A stretch of DNA of 64,000 nucleotides, taken from assembly GCA_024734495.1 (NCBI GenBank), contig JALMQS010000104.1:1302001-1366000 (forward strand), given 5' to 3'. Under the pieces are notes generated by a model, which was not told where the DNA came from, did not search any database, and worked only from the letters and a program-made list of their open reading frames with translations. Below are positions 51,071-61,499 of this stretch, piece after piece. Every line of letters begins with the position of its first letter. Within the stretch, counting starts at the first letter, position 1. Made by a program: the position numbers and the translations under genes. The stretch comes from Forficula auricularia (Eukaryota; Arthropoda; Insecta; Dermaptera; Forficulidae).

Positions 51071-51118
51071 TAATACTACTGAAATGGTCAACCAGAGGTA
51101 CGAAAGTGTTTGGTGAAT
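51071..51118 (+). ncRNA. Hammerhead remnant G-plus
   Basis: CTGAAAT (51079-51085; consensus CTGAAGA), a GGTC..GGTAC stem II region with AACCAGA loop, GAAA (51102-51105), GTGTT and TGGTGAAT. Stem I pairs weakly with ACTA through G-U pairs. The catalytic G is lost. Confidence 0.65.
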
Positions 51119-51223
51119 CAATAAAATAAATAATAATAATTAACTGAAATTATTGTATTTTATCAGTTTGTAATTTAAAAACCCTTCAATTTAAAAAGAA
51201 TAAAATTATTTATTATATACTGA

Positions 51224-51258
51224 AGAGGCGCGCAGGCTTCCGAAACATTTTTCAAATT
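51224..51258 (+). ncRNA. Hammerhead motif with complete core, short stem II
   Basis: CTGAAGA (51220-51226) and GAAACAT (51241-51247) surround GGCGCGCAGGCTTCC, which pairs only as GG/CC. It lies right after unit G. The flanks give no clear stem I. Possibly a further decayed terminal-repeat remnant. Confidence 0.45.
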
Positions 51259-51604
51259 TTTCCACTTCATTCATCCAAATTGTGTTTTAGCTTTTCAAAA
51301 ATAAAATTTCTTAGTCAATTTTTTCATCTGAATGAATGCTCGATCATAGCTATTTTGAGAAAATCAAAATAAAGTGAGTGTCTTTAATCTGAGATGATAT
51401 ATGTGATTTTGTTTTCTCATCAGAAGGGCTGTCCTTCCCTCAAAAATGGAACAAATTTGCCAAAAAATACCCAGCCAATGGCACTTGGTAAAGATAAAAG
51501 TGAATAAATATTTTATGAAATATTAATTTACTATGAGTTAGTTTTCGAACAATTTTGTTTCACGTTAAAATTAAAAAAATAAAAGAGAATTTTTTCAAAT
51601 ATAT

Positions 51605-51635
51605 TTATTTTGGGCCATCAACCCATCTCAGTTAT
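51605..51635 (-). ncRNA. Hammerhead remnant H-minus
   Basis: On the minus strand CTGAGA-TGGGTTGATGGCCC-AAAAT: one core base is missing from CTGANGA and GAAA has become AAAA. Stem II GGG/CCC still pairs partly. Inactive. Confidence 0.55.
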
Positions 51636-51649
51636 TTTCTGTACTTCCT

Positions 51650-51690
51650 GAAGATGGTTTGATAGCCCGAAATATATATAGTATATCGAA
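51650..51690 (+). ncRNA. Hammerhead motif H-plus, core complete
   Basis: CTGAAGA (51653-51659), stem II TGG..GCC with loop TTTGATA, then CGAAATATATATAG, like insert C. Stem I is not convincing. Activity is doubtful. Confidence 0.6.
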
Positions 51691-51850
51691 AATTTTATCT
51701 CTTTTATTTCTTAATTTTTTAACGTGAAACAAGTGACCTAGAAAACTTAACTCTATAAATTAAATATTTCATAAAATATCATTTACTTTTATCTTATTAA
51801 AGATGTTTGTTCCACCAACACCACAATCTTTATTAATTAATGGCACTTGG

Positions 51851-52655
51851 GTTTGATTCTGAGTGGACAGGCAGTCACCTTGACATGAAATTAAAAATAA
51901 AATTTTCTATAACATCTCAAATTAACCAGAGAACACTTCTGAATTGCCGAAAAAAATTATTTCTTCTAAAACAACTATTTGAAGTTTTATAGCTATCCTG
52001 TTAGTGGTAATGACAATAGTGATATACTTGCTGTAAACATTAATAAAAAATTGAGAACCGCTGTATACATGTAGTATTTATTCTATTCCGCACATTTATT
52101 ATTTTGTGCAGTAGCCCAGATCATGTTGTGAGTGTCGAAATTTGATACAGTTAATATAAAAACTGTATCCTTAATTAAGAAGTATACAAAATAATTTCAA
52201 GAATATATTGCAATGTTGTTAATAGCGTTGTTGTTGTTGTTGCTTGTGCTCGTTAAATTATTCATCCATGATAATTTATTTTTCAAACATTAACTCTAAT
52301 TGAGTTGTCCAGATAATAACCCATTTCGAGAATTTTAATAAAATTTCATTTATCATCGCGCCTCTCGGTTACTTCCATTGTAAATAATCGTTGCAATTAA
52401 AGAAAGAAGTGAAAAAAAACTATACATGTGAAATCATAAAATAAATCATTGTCAAAATTATGATGATATATATATCCAATTAAATAAAAAAATAAATAAT
52501 AATAATAAAAAAATAAAAAAATAAGAGACAAATTATCGTACATCTGAGTAAAAATAATCATTACAGTATATTTAAATAGGGGGGATAAAATATAAGAGTT
52601 GAAATTTTATTAAAATCAAACATAATTTTATTAAACACGAATAAATAATAATAAT
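51851..52655. other. AT-rich spacer
   Basis: GC-richer patches at 52230-52250 and 52350-52375. No repeat partner or exon recognised. Confidence 0.35.
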
Positions 52656-52762
52656 AAACTATATTGGGCCCGTTATGATCGACTTGCCCTGAGATCGTTC
52701 TCGCACGTATATATTGTTTTGTATTTTCGAATTTTTGCGTTGAGATTATAGGTTAGAAATAA

Positions 52763-53250
52763 TAATAAAATATTCCTCGTTTTCAAGTTCTTCTATCTCA
52801 ATTTTAACATGTGTTGCAAAGGGTTGAAAGCTCATCTAAATAACATGTTTTGCATTGAACGATCATTTTTTTTATTACGGCCAAAAATTTAAAAAATTTG
52901 AAATTTGTAAACTTTATCCGTATAATATTAGCTCCATTTATTTTTACAGATTTTTAGCTATTATAATTTTGAGTTACAGATAAAACAGTTCTATATATAT
53001 TTCCGCAGTAGTGATAGTATGTTATAGACTCCAAAATTATAATGGCTAAAAAATCTATAAAAATTTTAGGAAAGCTACTATTGTATGATAAAGTGTGAGA
53101 GGTTCAAATTTTTAACCATTACTTTTGGCTGAAATAAAAAATTGATCGTTCAATGCCAAAACCTCATGTTATTTAGATGGAAATTTTCATCAGCGCGGGA
53201 CAGGTTAAAATTGAGATAGAGACTGAAACTTAGGGGATATTTTATTTTTA
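52763..53250. mobile_element. Long inverted repeat, ~230-bp arms
   Basis: Left arm 52763-52995 and right arm 53035-53250 are inverted copies sharing TATCTCAATTTTAACATG, CATTGAACGATCA, GCTATTATAATTTTG and AATAACATG, separated by ~40 bases. It is a foldback MITE with no duplication identified. RNA from it would form a long imperfect hairpin. Confidence 0.8.
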
Positions 53251-53304
53251 TTTATTTTAAACCATATGAGCCCTGTCATGTAAAAAATTGAAAATATCCA
53301 AAAT

Positions 53305-53445
53305 AAGGATCGCAGAATAAGTCGATCGAACGTCATACTTTTATTATGTATTATTTATCGCGTTCAATAAATAATAATTAATTGTGTGTGATTTTAATAA
53401 AATTTCAACTTTATCAAAATTAATCACAAAAATAAAAGCTTCACA
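53305..53445 (+). repeat. Dispersed repeat W, uninterrupted copy
   Basis: GATCGCAGAATAAGTCGATCG, AACGTCATACTTTTATTATG, CGTTCAATAAATAATAATTAA and AATTAATCACAAAAATAAAAG. It gives the uninterrupted form of 37134-37645. Confidence 0.7.
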
Positions 53446-53582
53446 TCTACATTTCTCGTGGCAAATATAGTTGGATGCTCAGGTACTAATGCTACTCTTA
53501 CTGGTTTACTGAATTTGACGATATGCTATAAACACGATATAATGTGACATCTCTTTGAATTACATAGAATCTATTACTTCAT

Positions 53583-54105
53583 AAAGAGAAATCAATTAGG
53601 TTGACCTCTGATTGATGAAATTAAACATATACATATATATGTTGCAGTAAAACCCGTTTTTTAGTTCTCACTGAAAGTTAGTAGTGCTTACTGAATAATC
53701 TTTTTGTGGCAATGATATTGAATTTAGTTCAAAATGTCTAGAATTCATTTTTGATTTTCCGCTCATTTGCATTATTTTCAAAAAATTTTAAACGAAAAAT
53801 GCCAAAAATTACACCCTCTATAATTTTTGATTCTTAATTTTGTTTAAAAATTTTGAAAATAAACACCCAAAATGAGGCCGAAGGTCAAAAATGAAGTTTC
53901 AGGCCTTTGAACCAAACTCAAACTAATATCAGTAAACTCTAGTTGCTACAAAAGTGTTCAGTGCAATGCGTTTTTGAATAGTAAGAACCAGTTCTTTTTA
54001 CTAAAAACGAGGTGAAAAACTGTAACATATATACTAAATATGTTATGCATTATATATAATTTATTTGTTTGAAAGTTTGACCTTCAATTATCAGTCTTTA
54101 AATAG
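53583..54105 (-). mobile_element. Family 5 hammerhead repeat with MITE insert, copy 2
   Basis: Same composite as 44905-45465: a decayed hammerhead on the minus strand (CTGATAATTGAAGGTC at 54091-54076, lacking GAAACTATAGTC), AAACAAATAAATTATATA, the MITE at 53642-54025, and the tail at the left. More diverged than copy 1. Confidence 0.68.
53642..54025. mobile_element. MITE with GCAGTAAAACCC ends, copy 2
   Basis: TTGCAGTAAAACCCGTTTTTTAG at the left and the decayed inverse (GAGGTGAAAAACTGTAAC) at the right, with the same interior as 44972-45372. Confidence 0.7.
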
Positions 54106-54109
54106 AAAC

Positions 54110-55860
54110 CCATGGCGCAAAATACACCTTCTGCTTCAAAAATAACGATAATTTAAAAAATTCAGAATAAATTTAATATCTAAAGATTTGGATTTCAAAT
54201 AAAATTATGTCAATTATAGATCCGAGATTGAATGAGTTATTTTAATTGGTGACAGGCGTCAGAAAGGTTGGTTACCTCTCGTGAATCGACTAGCGCCTAA
54301 ATTAGCAATCCGAAATTTCGCGTATAGTTATTCTAATGTAACACTCACAATGGGTAAATCTGATTGCTAATTTTGGCATTTGGGTCTGAATCCCAAGGAG
54401 TGTAAAAACAACCCTTTAACTATACTAAAAATCATATATTCCATCTAATAGACTATCTAGACAACCTTTTGATTTTCAAAATGTAAAGTCTATTTTTATC
54501 GGCAATTTTAATTAATTGATTTTTCTATTATATAAATATTAAAATAATCTTCAAAGAAAAATACTGTCCTATAAATTTTAGATTTTATTTGAGTAGCTAA
54601 TCCAATCGGGAAGTCAAAAAAGGAAATACTAATTTGAAAAAGGCTTATATTATTATTATTATTATATAATTATAGAGATAGGTCGTCGACAGTATGCTTT
54701 AATTTTGATTGGCCGGGACAGACAGGTTTGCCCGAAGATCCTGACTCCAGATCAATTTCAGGGTCACTAAAACTAAAATATCGTTAGTAAAGAATTTTTT
54801 TCAACCAATTTTATCTCAACGATTATTTTAGTTCATTACAGTAACAAATAATCCAAATAAATATTTTATTATTTTATCCTATTCAACTTCCTACTCTATA
54901 TAAGACTCGAATAAGTTTGCATTTATTCCTATAAGGTCCCTAAAAATTTCAGAAATAGTAGAATAACTATTGTGCAATATAACACTCAAAGATTTAATAA
55001 TCTCATTTCGTAAAAATTTCGCAGTTCAGTGATTTAAATTTAAACAATATTATTCCGATGGTGTAAACACAACTATGGGTGTATTAGGGGAGGGAAGTGA
55101 CCCCCTACAAAATTCATTGCCCCTCTGGAAAAATCGACAGTAATCTAATGGTTATCTGCGAGACCTATAGAATAAAAATAAGGAAAAATAGCTTATTGAC
55201 TATCAAAAAATAAAAATATAAGCTAGCTTTTTAATAAAAAATATTGTATTTAAAAATAACTAAGATTCAGCAGACTCCAATGGCCTAAATCAAAGTAGTA
55301 GGCCTCGCGATATATAGTATATATCTTGTTTAAAAGGATCAAAAACAATTCTTTTTAATATGTTAATTATTCTTTGATATATTAATTAGAAAATTATTTA
55401 ATAATAATATTCACATAGCAAAAATAAGTTTGCATTGTACCATATATGAAGAGTTGTAATTATCATGTTGACTTGCGAGAGTCTCTCGTGAACTGATTCT
55501 GGTTTAATGTAATTATTGTTTAGCAACTGAAGAAGGTTTTCAAATATTTAGTGGCCACATAAAAATCTTAATCTGTTATTAAAGAATATTTAGTTAGTTT
55601 TAAAGCCAGTTGACTATCTTACAAATAGTTCGATAAAGAATACGATATTGAACCCTTTAAAAATTTTCATATAATTAATAGTTATATTCATATAAAACAA
55701 TCAAAATGTTACATATTCATATACTAATGCTTTAACCATTTTAAATAAACATGTTTTAACGTCTTTAATTATTTAATAAAATAATTATTTAACTGCTTAA
55801 CTTATCTCCGACGCTTCTTGTGGACGCCAGGCTCTATTGCTCTTTGATTAGTAGCATAAT
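54110..55860. other. Mostly single-copy AT-rich sequence, no gene recognised
   Basis: GC-richer patches at 54250-54310 (GGTGACAGGCGTCAGAAAGG), 54700-54770 (GATTGGCCGGGACAGACAGG) and 55075-55150. None has repeat partners here or exon-like features. Confidence 0.35.
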
Positions 55861-55907
55861 TTATTAAAACCGATTTAAAACGCTATTGAAATTTTTTTAA
55901 AAATATG

Positions 55908-56245
55908 ATATTAATAAATATTATAAACAATTAATTTTTAATAATTTAAATCAATTTTGAACGAAATCGATTGAGTAATTTTTGAGAAAATCGTCAAAAA
56001 CCATCTGAACCGTCTAAAAAACGATGTTTTTTGAAAGCACGAGATGGCCGAAAAAAGTTAAAAAGTCATATGAAACGAAACTTGACTTGTGACATGGAGG
56101 TGCATTTAAAATTGCTTCTAAAACGCCCTTTCATAGACGGTTTTCTGTGCTTTTGACGATTTTCTCAAAAGTAGTGAATAAATTTGTCTAAAATTGAATT
56201 TAAATGATTAATTGTTTTATAATATTTATTAATTTCATATTTTTT
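55908..56245. mobile_element. Palindromic element, ~95-bp arms
   Basis: ATGATATTAATAAATATTATA at the left and TATAATATTTATTAATTTCAT at the right, with the inner arm ends TTTTTGAGAAAATCGTCAAAA and TTTTGACGATTTTCTCAAAA. The central ~140 bp include AACGATGTTTTTTGAAAGCACG. No duplication seen. Confidence 0.75.
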
Positions 56246-56589
56246 TTATGTACTCTAACGTAGTTATATATGTTTTTTCAAATTGACTTCAACAAACTAC
56301 CCTTTAAATGCAAATTTCAAATAATAATTATTTGATATAAAAAATAAATCAAACAGAGATATTAAATTTCAGATTGCAATAAATACTCCACGAGAAAAAG
56401 CTAAAACTTTTTGACATTTCTAATTGATTCGTTCTGAGAGAAGAAATTGAATCTTTTCATACAATTTATTTTAAACGACAAAATTCTTAATCAAAATACT
56501 ATTTTCTTATATTAAAAAGTTAACATATGAAATTTCAAGACAGATTAAATGATAAAATAATATCACTTTCCATTTGATTTATAATTATT

Positions 56590-56830
56590 TTGGTTTGTTT
56601 TATCCATGGCCGTGCGGTTTAAGAGAGCTCCAAAGTGGCCGTTTTTAAGTGATGTCGGCGTTTAGAAATTATTTAACTCCAAATTAGGAAAAATTTTAAT
56701 AGTCTATTCATTCGTCTCTTATCATTAGCAAATAAGAATGAATTTGATATTCTCAAAATATTTTGGGAGCTATAGCATGGGACCCTCGGGATTTAGAGCT
56801 TCACCCGCATTTGCCGGCTTATTTTCTATA
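56590..56830. other. GC-richer single-copy patches
   Basis: CATGGCCGTGCGGTTTAAGAG (56606), AAGTGATGTCGGCG (56648) and GGACCCTCGGGATTTAGAGC (56780) stand out from AT-rich DNA. No exon-like pattern was recognised. Confidence 0.3.
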
Positions 56831-56999
56831 AATTAACATATAATTGAAAATCGATAGTGAAATACAAGAGAGCCAATTTCTGTCCTAATCAACCCGAGAC
56901 CTAGAAATTTCCCCCCCTCTCTATCTTCTATTTTTTCTTCGTATAATTAATAATTTATAAAATTTCCCTTGATGATTGTTAATTTACGATAGTATTATT

Positions 57000-57185
57000 G
57001 TCTTAACTGACGAAATGGAGCCATGATTATGAGCACACGACGCTCTCTGAGCTGACCTGGAGCCCTGGACCTGTTTTGAGACCAAGACTGAATTCTTATT
57101 TTTTCACTCGGTCTGTCTTTCCCCTGCGTCCCTTCCTCGCACCTCCTTTAGGACCCACAATCTATGAATATTCATTCTCGTTTGT
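57000..57185. promoter_or_regulatory. Candidate conserved non-coding block
   Basis: Single-copy, GC-richer sequence with GAGCCATGATTATGAG, GAGCTGACCTGGAGCCC, GACCTGTTTTGAGACC and a pyrimidine-rich stretch. There is no long frame. Resembles the other unique blocks (10.1, 30.0, 39.0 and 59.5 kb) in length and composition. Confidence 0.25.
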
Positions 57186-57734
57186 TGTTATTATGATTAT
57201 ATTTTAATATATATTTAATCTTTTCGCCTTTTTTGCCTGTTGCTTAACACTTTGGATCATCAACATACACCAGGGAGTGAGAGCGAGAAAGAGTAACATT
57301 AGTCAGAATCAGACTCCACTTTGCTTGTACCTGGTTTTTAATCGTCTTACCTACTGTCAGAATCATTTTAAAAAAATTACTAAATTTGGTTGGAAGTGAA
57401 AACATATTTTCGAGCACTAAAATGTTTAATTTAATGAAAAATTAATTAATTTATAATTATTATTTTAATCCACTTGATATATCTACATATACCACTTGTA
57501 TCTTTAGCGAATTCTAACTTTGACTGTAGATTTTGCTTTATTAAATGCTAATTTATTTTACTAACTTAAAATTAGAGGTATAAGTTAAACTTTTCAAGAC
57601 CAGCTATAATCCATGAATTAAAAATACAATTTAAAGAAGGATATTCATATAAAATTTTCTTCCAAATTTTTAACAGCAACTACATAGTTTAAGAATTCAT
57701 TCTATATATAAATCCGATTTTTTAAATTTTAAAA

Positions 57735-57850
57735 ATTGTATTATTTGTTTCAATAAATACTTATAATTAATTATGTGTGATTTAAATTAAATATCAAATT
57801 TTAATCAAATTAATCACAAAAATAAAAGCGCTTCAACAGCTTCATTACTA
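57735..57850 (+). repeat. Dispersed repeat W, 3' part
   Basis: TTTCAATAAATACTTATAATT, GTGTGATTT and TTTTAATCAAATTAATCACAA match 37540-37620 and 53375-53440. Confidence 0.65.
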
Positions 57851-58835
57851 ATTTTAAAAATTTTTAATTCAATTTTTTTGCTAAAAACTAAAACCTGGAA
57901 TTTTAATCAAAGCTATTTTTCCATATTTTAATTTTAACTAGAGCCAATCAAGAATGTCTACTATTTGTAGATAATAACGATTTTTATTTTAATTTTTAAT
58001 AGCTCTTTTTCAGCTAAAAAAAATAAAAATTACTTTAGTTTCTGAAACGGTGCCGTTTTTAGTAGCCTAACCTGCTTTATACGACCTTTCGGCTCTAGTT
58101 GTATATAGAAATCAATTAAACTCAGATAAACAAATTCATACTTCATACTTAAAATGATTTTACCTCAAATTTCCAGATATTTATAAACTACAATAATCAA
58201 AACTAAAAATTGTAATTTTCTTGATGTTTTTCGTCATAATTTCAAAAACCCTCACGATAACCTAAAAGTGAGAGGCATAGAAATTTTCTTATGGGACCAA
58301 ACATTCGTATTTACAAACAGAAACTGAATAGATTCCAAGTTTTTAGCCTTATCACATCTAGTTCAAAATGCAATAAACATTTTTTTTTCGAGATTTTCAA
58401 ACGGTATATTTAATGTGGTGAAATTTGGCATATACTTTTTCAATAATTTAGATTCCAGATCTTTATACAAAATTTCAATGCAAAAAACGTTTGTGATGCG
58501 TCGAGTGAATTTAGTACTCCGATCTTATCAGTTAATAATTCTATTAACTATATTTTTAATTTTATTTTTATTAGTTTATGGACAAAAATAATCATTACAA
58601 AATATAATTCACTAAAATTAGAATATTTACTAAATGTTATTTTTCGAAATTTGAAAGTCTCATGACGAAAGTTTGATTCAATTGAGGTTTCAAATTTTTT
58701 CAAACCCTCCCATACCGGATCTTCTGTGGACTCACACAATATATCTCTTTTATACATATAAGAATCTAACTCTTTAAAATTTCTTGAATTCTGGTTTTGA
58801 AATCTAATAATTTTAATTTTTTTTTCAACCATCCC
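57851..58835. other. AT-rich spacer, no confident gene
   Basis: A 94-codon minus-strand frame (58548-58832) is Lys/Phe/Asn-rich with no recognised domain. No repeat partner noted. Confidence 0.4.
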
Positions 58836-58841
58836 CAGGGG

Positions 58842-58925
58842 GTCAAGGCCAGCGTTTAGCGTACAGGCTCGCTATTCAAGTGAAACCGTTCAACTGGCTT
58901 GAGGTAACCAAAAATCTGATTCTAC
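58842..58925 (+). mobile_element. Decayed tRNA-derived SINE
   Basis: AAGGCCAGCGTTTAGCGTACAG, GCTCGCTATTCAAGTG, CTTGAGGTAACCA and AAATCTGATTCT align with the SINE at 16277-16470. The B box has decayed to CCGTTCAAC. No poly-A tail remains. Confidence 0.6.
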
Positions 58926-59389
58926 ATATAAGAAATAATTTATAATAGGATCGTAAATTGATCAGATAACTAGAAGTGCGTCGAAAATAAAAATAAAATA
59001 TAAAAAACATTTCATTTTTGCTCCAGGTTTCGGCAAGACGAGCTGAAATTTAAGCTTAAATTTCATATCCATGAAACTTTTAAATGTGGAATCGCGAGAC
59101 TAAAAGTCTATTTCTGGAGATGCCATTCCAATACTTTCCGTTTATTTTTATATATGTGAAATTAATTAATTATAATTAAAGGTTTTGCAATGTTATTTTT
59201 TATTATTTCTTAACAAGGTCCAGTATTCTTCATGATGAAATTCAAATCTTTTTAATAACCAAAGAAATCCAATTGTCTATTCTATTGTTTTTTTTTATAA
59301 GAAAAAATAGAATTTAAGTAAAAGATCATTAACTCAGATGATCTTCAAAAAGAGAATCTAAAAAAAAAAAAAAAAAAGCGCGCGCGCGT

Positions 59390-59610
59390 GTAAAAATGCG
59401 ATTATCATTAAAAATTATTATTATTATAAATATTTTTTTTTTGAGTCACAAACTAGATCCGCGTCATTCATTACCTTACTAGTAATGAAGAGTTTATGGG
59501 CTCTAGTCGCCCGGACAAACAACAGTCCACTCCGGCGCTGCCTCCCCCTCGATCCTGATCCCGGCTCTTTGTTATGCTAATACTATACTTAGATTTATCT
59601 ATCCATCTAG
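59390..59610. promoter_or_regulatory. Candidate regulatory block with SOX-POU-like composite site
   Basis: CTTTGTTATGCTAAT (59567-59581) matches the SOX-POU composite pattern C-A/T-TTGT-N-ATGC-W-AAT. Upstream are AGTTTATGGGCTC (HOX/Abd-B-like), GGACAAACAACAG and a GC-rich stretch (59530-59565). Single-copy and non-coding in appearance. A CG-alternating tract (59377-59388) lies just before it. Enhancer function is inferred from motifs only. Confidence 0.4.
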
Positions 59611-59649
59611 CAAGCAGCTTCTTTCTTTCTCTTTCTTTAGTCTTGTTTA

Positions 59650-59730
59650 CAAGTGCCCCAGGCAATGCATACTATGTACCGAATTGCCCGAGGCAATGCA
59701 TACTATATGTACGCATTACCCCAGGGGAAA
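59650..59730. repeat. Short tandem duplication GCCCCAGGCAATGCATACTAT
   Basis: Two copies of GCCC.AGGCAATGCATACTAT lie 33 bases apart (59655 and 59688), with an inverted GTACGCATTACCCCAGGGG beyond. May be a small palindromic repeat. Confidence 0.6.
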
Positions 59731-59939
59731 TAAAAGCAATAATTATTTATTATGTATTATAAACATATATAAAATTTTATTAATAACAGAATTTAACAAT
59801 GAAACCTTACTCCAAAAATGAAAAGCTATTTTTTTTTTTTTTTTTAATTATATTAAAGGAAGTAAATAAATCATTAAGTATGGTAAATTTAAATATGAAA
59901 TATAAAATAAACTGAAACAACTTCGTTGAATTCTTTTTT

Positions 59940-60470
59940 GCTTTTGATTAAGGTAGTTCTTCATTTAAATGCAAAATTCAAGAAGTTCTAAAACGGAATA
60001 TAAGTAATTAAAAGTATAATAAACACTATGTTAAAATTTGAAGACGATTTACCACACCAAACATGAAATAATTGCAATCAAAAATGAAATTTTAGATATT
60101 GTACATTGACAAGTGGGCGGAAAATGCAGATAATTAATTTATTTTTTCATTGAAGGACTTTCATGAAAACTAATATTTGTTAGAATAATATATTCGAGTA
60201 ACTTAAAAAAAAAAAATGAAATTATTTACTCGAAGTTTTTTGATAAAAATAAAAAACAACATATTTGTATTATTATTTTTATTGAGGGGTTATAAGATCA
60301 CTATATGAAACGATCCATTCATAAAGAAGATATTGTAGTGTGAGAAGTACAGTCACGTTAAAAACATAACTCAAATGAAAATTAGTCTATAATTCATATG
60401 TTTAGAGTGGTTACGAGGCTAAAACTTTTTGTGTGGATTGTCGCGAAAGAACTACCTTAATTGAAAAATA
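59940..60470 (+). repeat. Dispersed ~520-bp repeat, copy 2
   Basis: The inverse of 26640-27185, without the short insertion that copy carries. Contains TTGAAGACGATTTACCACACC, AGAATAATATATTCGAGTAAC and GGATTGTCGCGAAAGAACTACC. Confidence 0.7.
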
Positions 60471-61066
60471 CTTAATTTATTACCGAGCTAAAAAGACTAT
60501 TATTTTTTAGTGAAATTCGTCGCCTCTTAGAGACCACAATTTCTAAAATTAGTCTACTTATCAAAAATTATATTCTTTAAAATTTATCCAAATTAAAATT
60601 TAGAGACCGGAGCGGATTTTCGAAGTGTCGTAAATAAGTTCAAATTTTTTTTCAAAAATTGGTTATGCTTTTAAATATTATATGTATATTCTAAAATGTG
60701 TAAAGTAAAATGAAATTTTAAGCTTAAGCTAATTATCGACTAGAAAACATATAGCAAGATTTTAATTCAAGTTGGTCCACCTGAAATACCTTTCTACTTC
60801 ATGCGTTTTGATTTCCCCTTAATTAATTTGAAGAAAGAAAATTCGAAGTGTGATGTTTAAGATGCGCGGACATTGAAGAAGTTATTTTCTAGAGGTATAT
60901 ATGTATTTAAAGATGCTCGCATTTCGTGTTTCCGACCCTATGAAAAGACACCACCAAGAAGATCAAAATATCAATTAAATCCAGAATTTGCCCAGAGAGA
61001 TATATACCCCAATTATATAGCTTACACTTTATATATAAATCTGAACAAAAAAATAAATGTGAAAAA

Positions 61067-61495
61067 GGGGCCAAGTTCAGTACAAACGCCTTAGTCAACA
61101 AGGTTGAGATCTAAAACGGTACCAAGTCCATAGTTGCTTAAATCCAGCTATAGATGAATGATCTTTCAATTGATTTAAAAGAAAATTTGTTACGTTCTTG
61201 ATATTAAATTTATAACTTCCAAGTTATAATAAATACAAATTACGTTTAACGGATGATATTTATCACAGTTTAAAATTTATCTAATTGTTCTTATTTTATA
61301 CTTCAAATTCCATTTAGTTGGATATAAAAATTGCCAAGTTATAAATTTAATATCAAAAGATCGTAAATTTTCTTTTAAATCAATTGAAGATCGTTGTTCA
61401 TCCCTATAGCTATGATTTAAGCAACTGCTATGAACTTGGTACCCGTTTAGATCTCAACTTTTTTGTTGGCGAAGGCGTTGTACCGAACTTGGCCC
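61067..61495. mobile_element. Long inverted repeat, ~165-bp arms
   Basis: Left 61067-61235 and right 61335-61495 are inverted copies: GGGGCCAAGTTCAGTACAA with TTGTACCGAACTTGGCCC, GTTGAGATCTAAA with its inverse, and TCAATTGATTTAAAAGAAAAT with its inverse. The ~100-bp loop is AT-rich. Non-autonomous foldback element, duplication not identified. Confidence 0.82.
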
Positions 61496-61499
61496 ATTT

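Larger units (their letters stand above)
50619..51207. mobile_element. Penelope-like head-to-head hammerhead unit G (589 bp)
   Basis: ATTTATTATA occurs at 50609-50618 and 51208-51217 and may be a 10-bp target duplication; being low-complexity it is less secure than the others. Inverted arms (about 50653-50790 and 51040-51192) share ACTGATAAAATAC, TTATTTTATTGATTCACCAAA and ATGTTTCATTTT and each carries a hammerhead facing inward. The spacer is AT-rich with no coding capacity. Confidence 0.75.
51489..51838. mobile_element. Penelope-like head-to-head hammerhead insert H (350 bp)
   Basis: Identical 12-mers AATGGCACTTGG at 51477-51488 and 51839-51850 mark the target duplication. The inverted arms (51489-51640 and 51655-51803) share AATATTTTATGAAATATT and TTTCACGTTAAAA. 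The last ~35 bases at the right (51804-51838, containing ACCAACACCAC) lack a partner and resemble the extension of insert C in inverse orientation. Both arms carry hammerhead remnants. No coding capacity. Confidence 0.9.

Noticed and set aside
52794..53195. CTGATGA near 53.19 kb (minus strand) as a further hammerhead
   Set aside because: No GAAA core follows at the right distance and no stem II can be drawn; coincidental match inside the inverted repeat.
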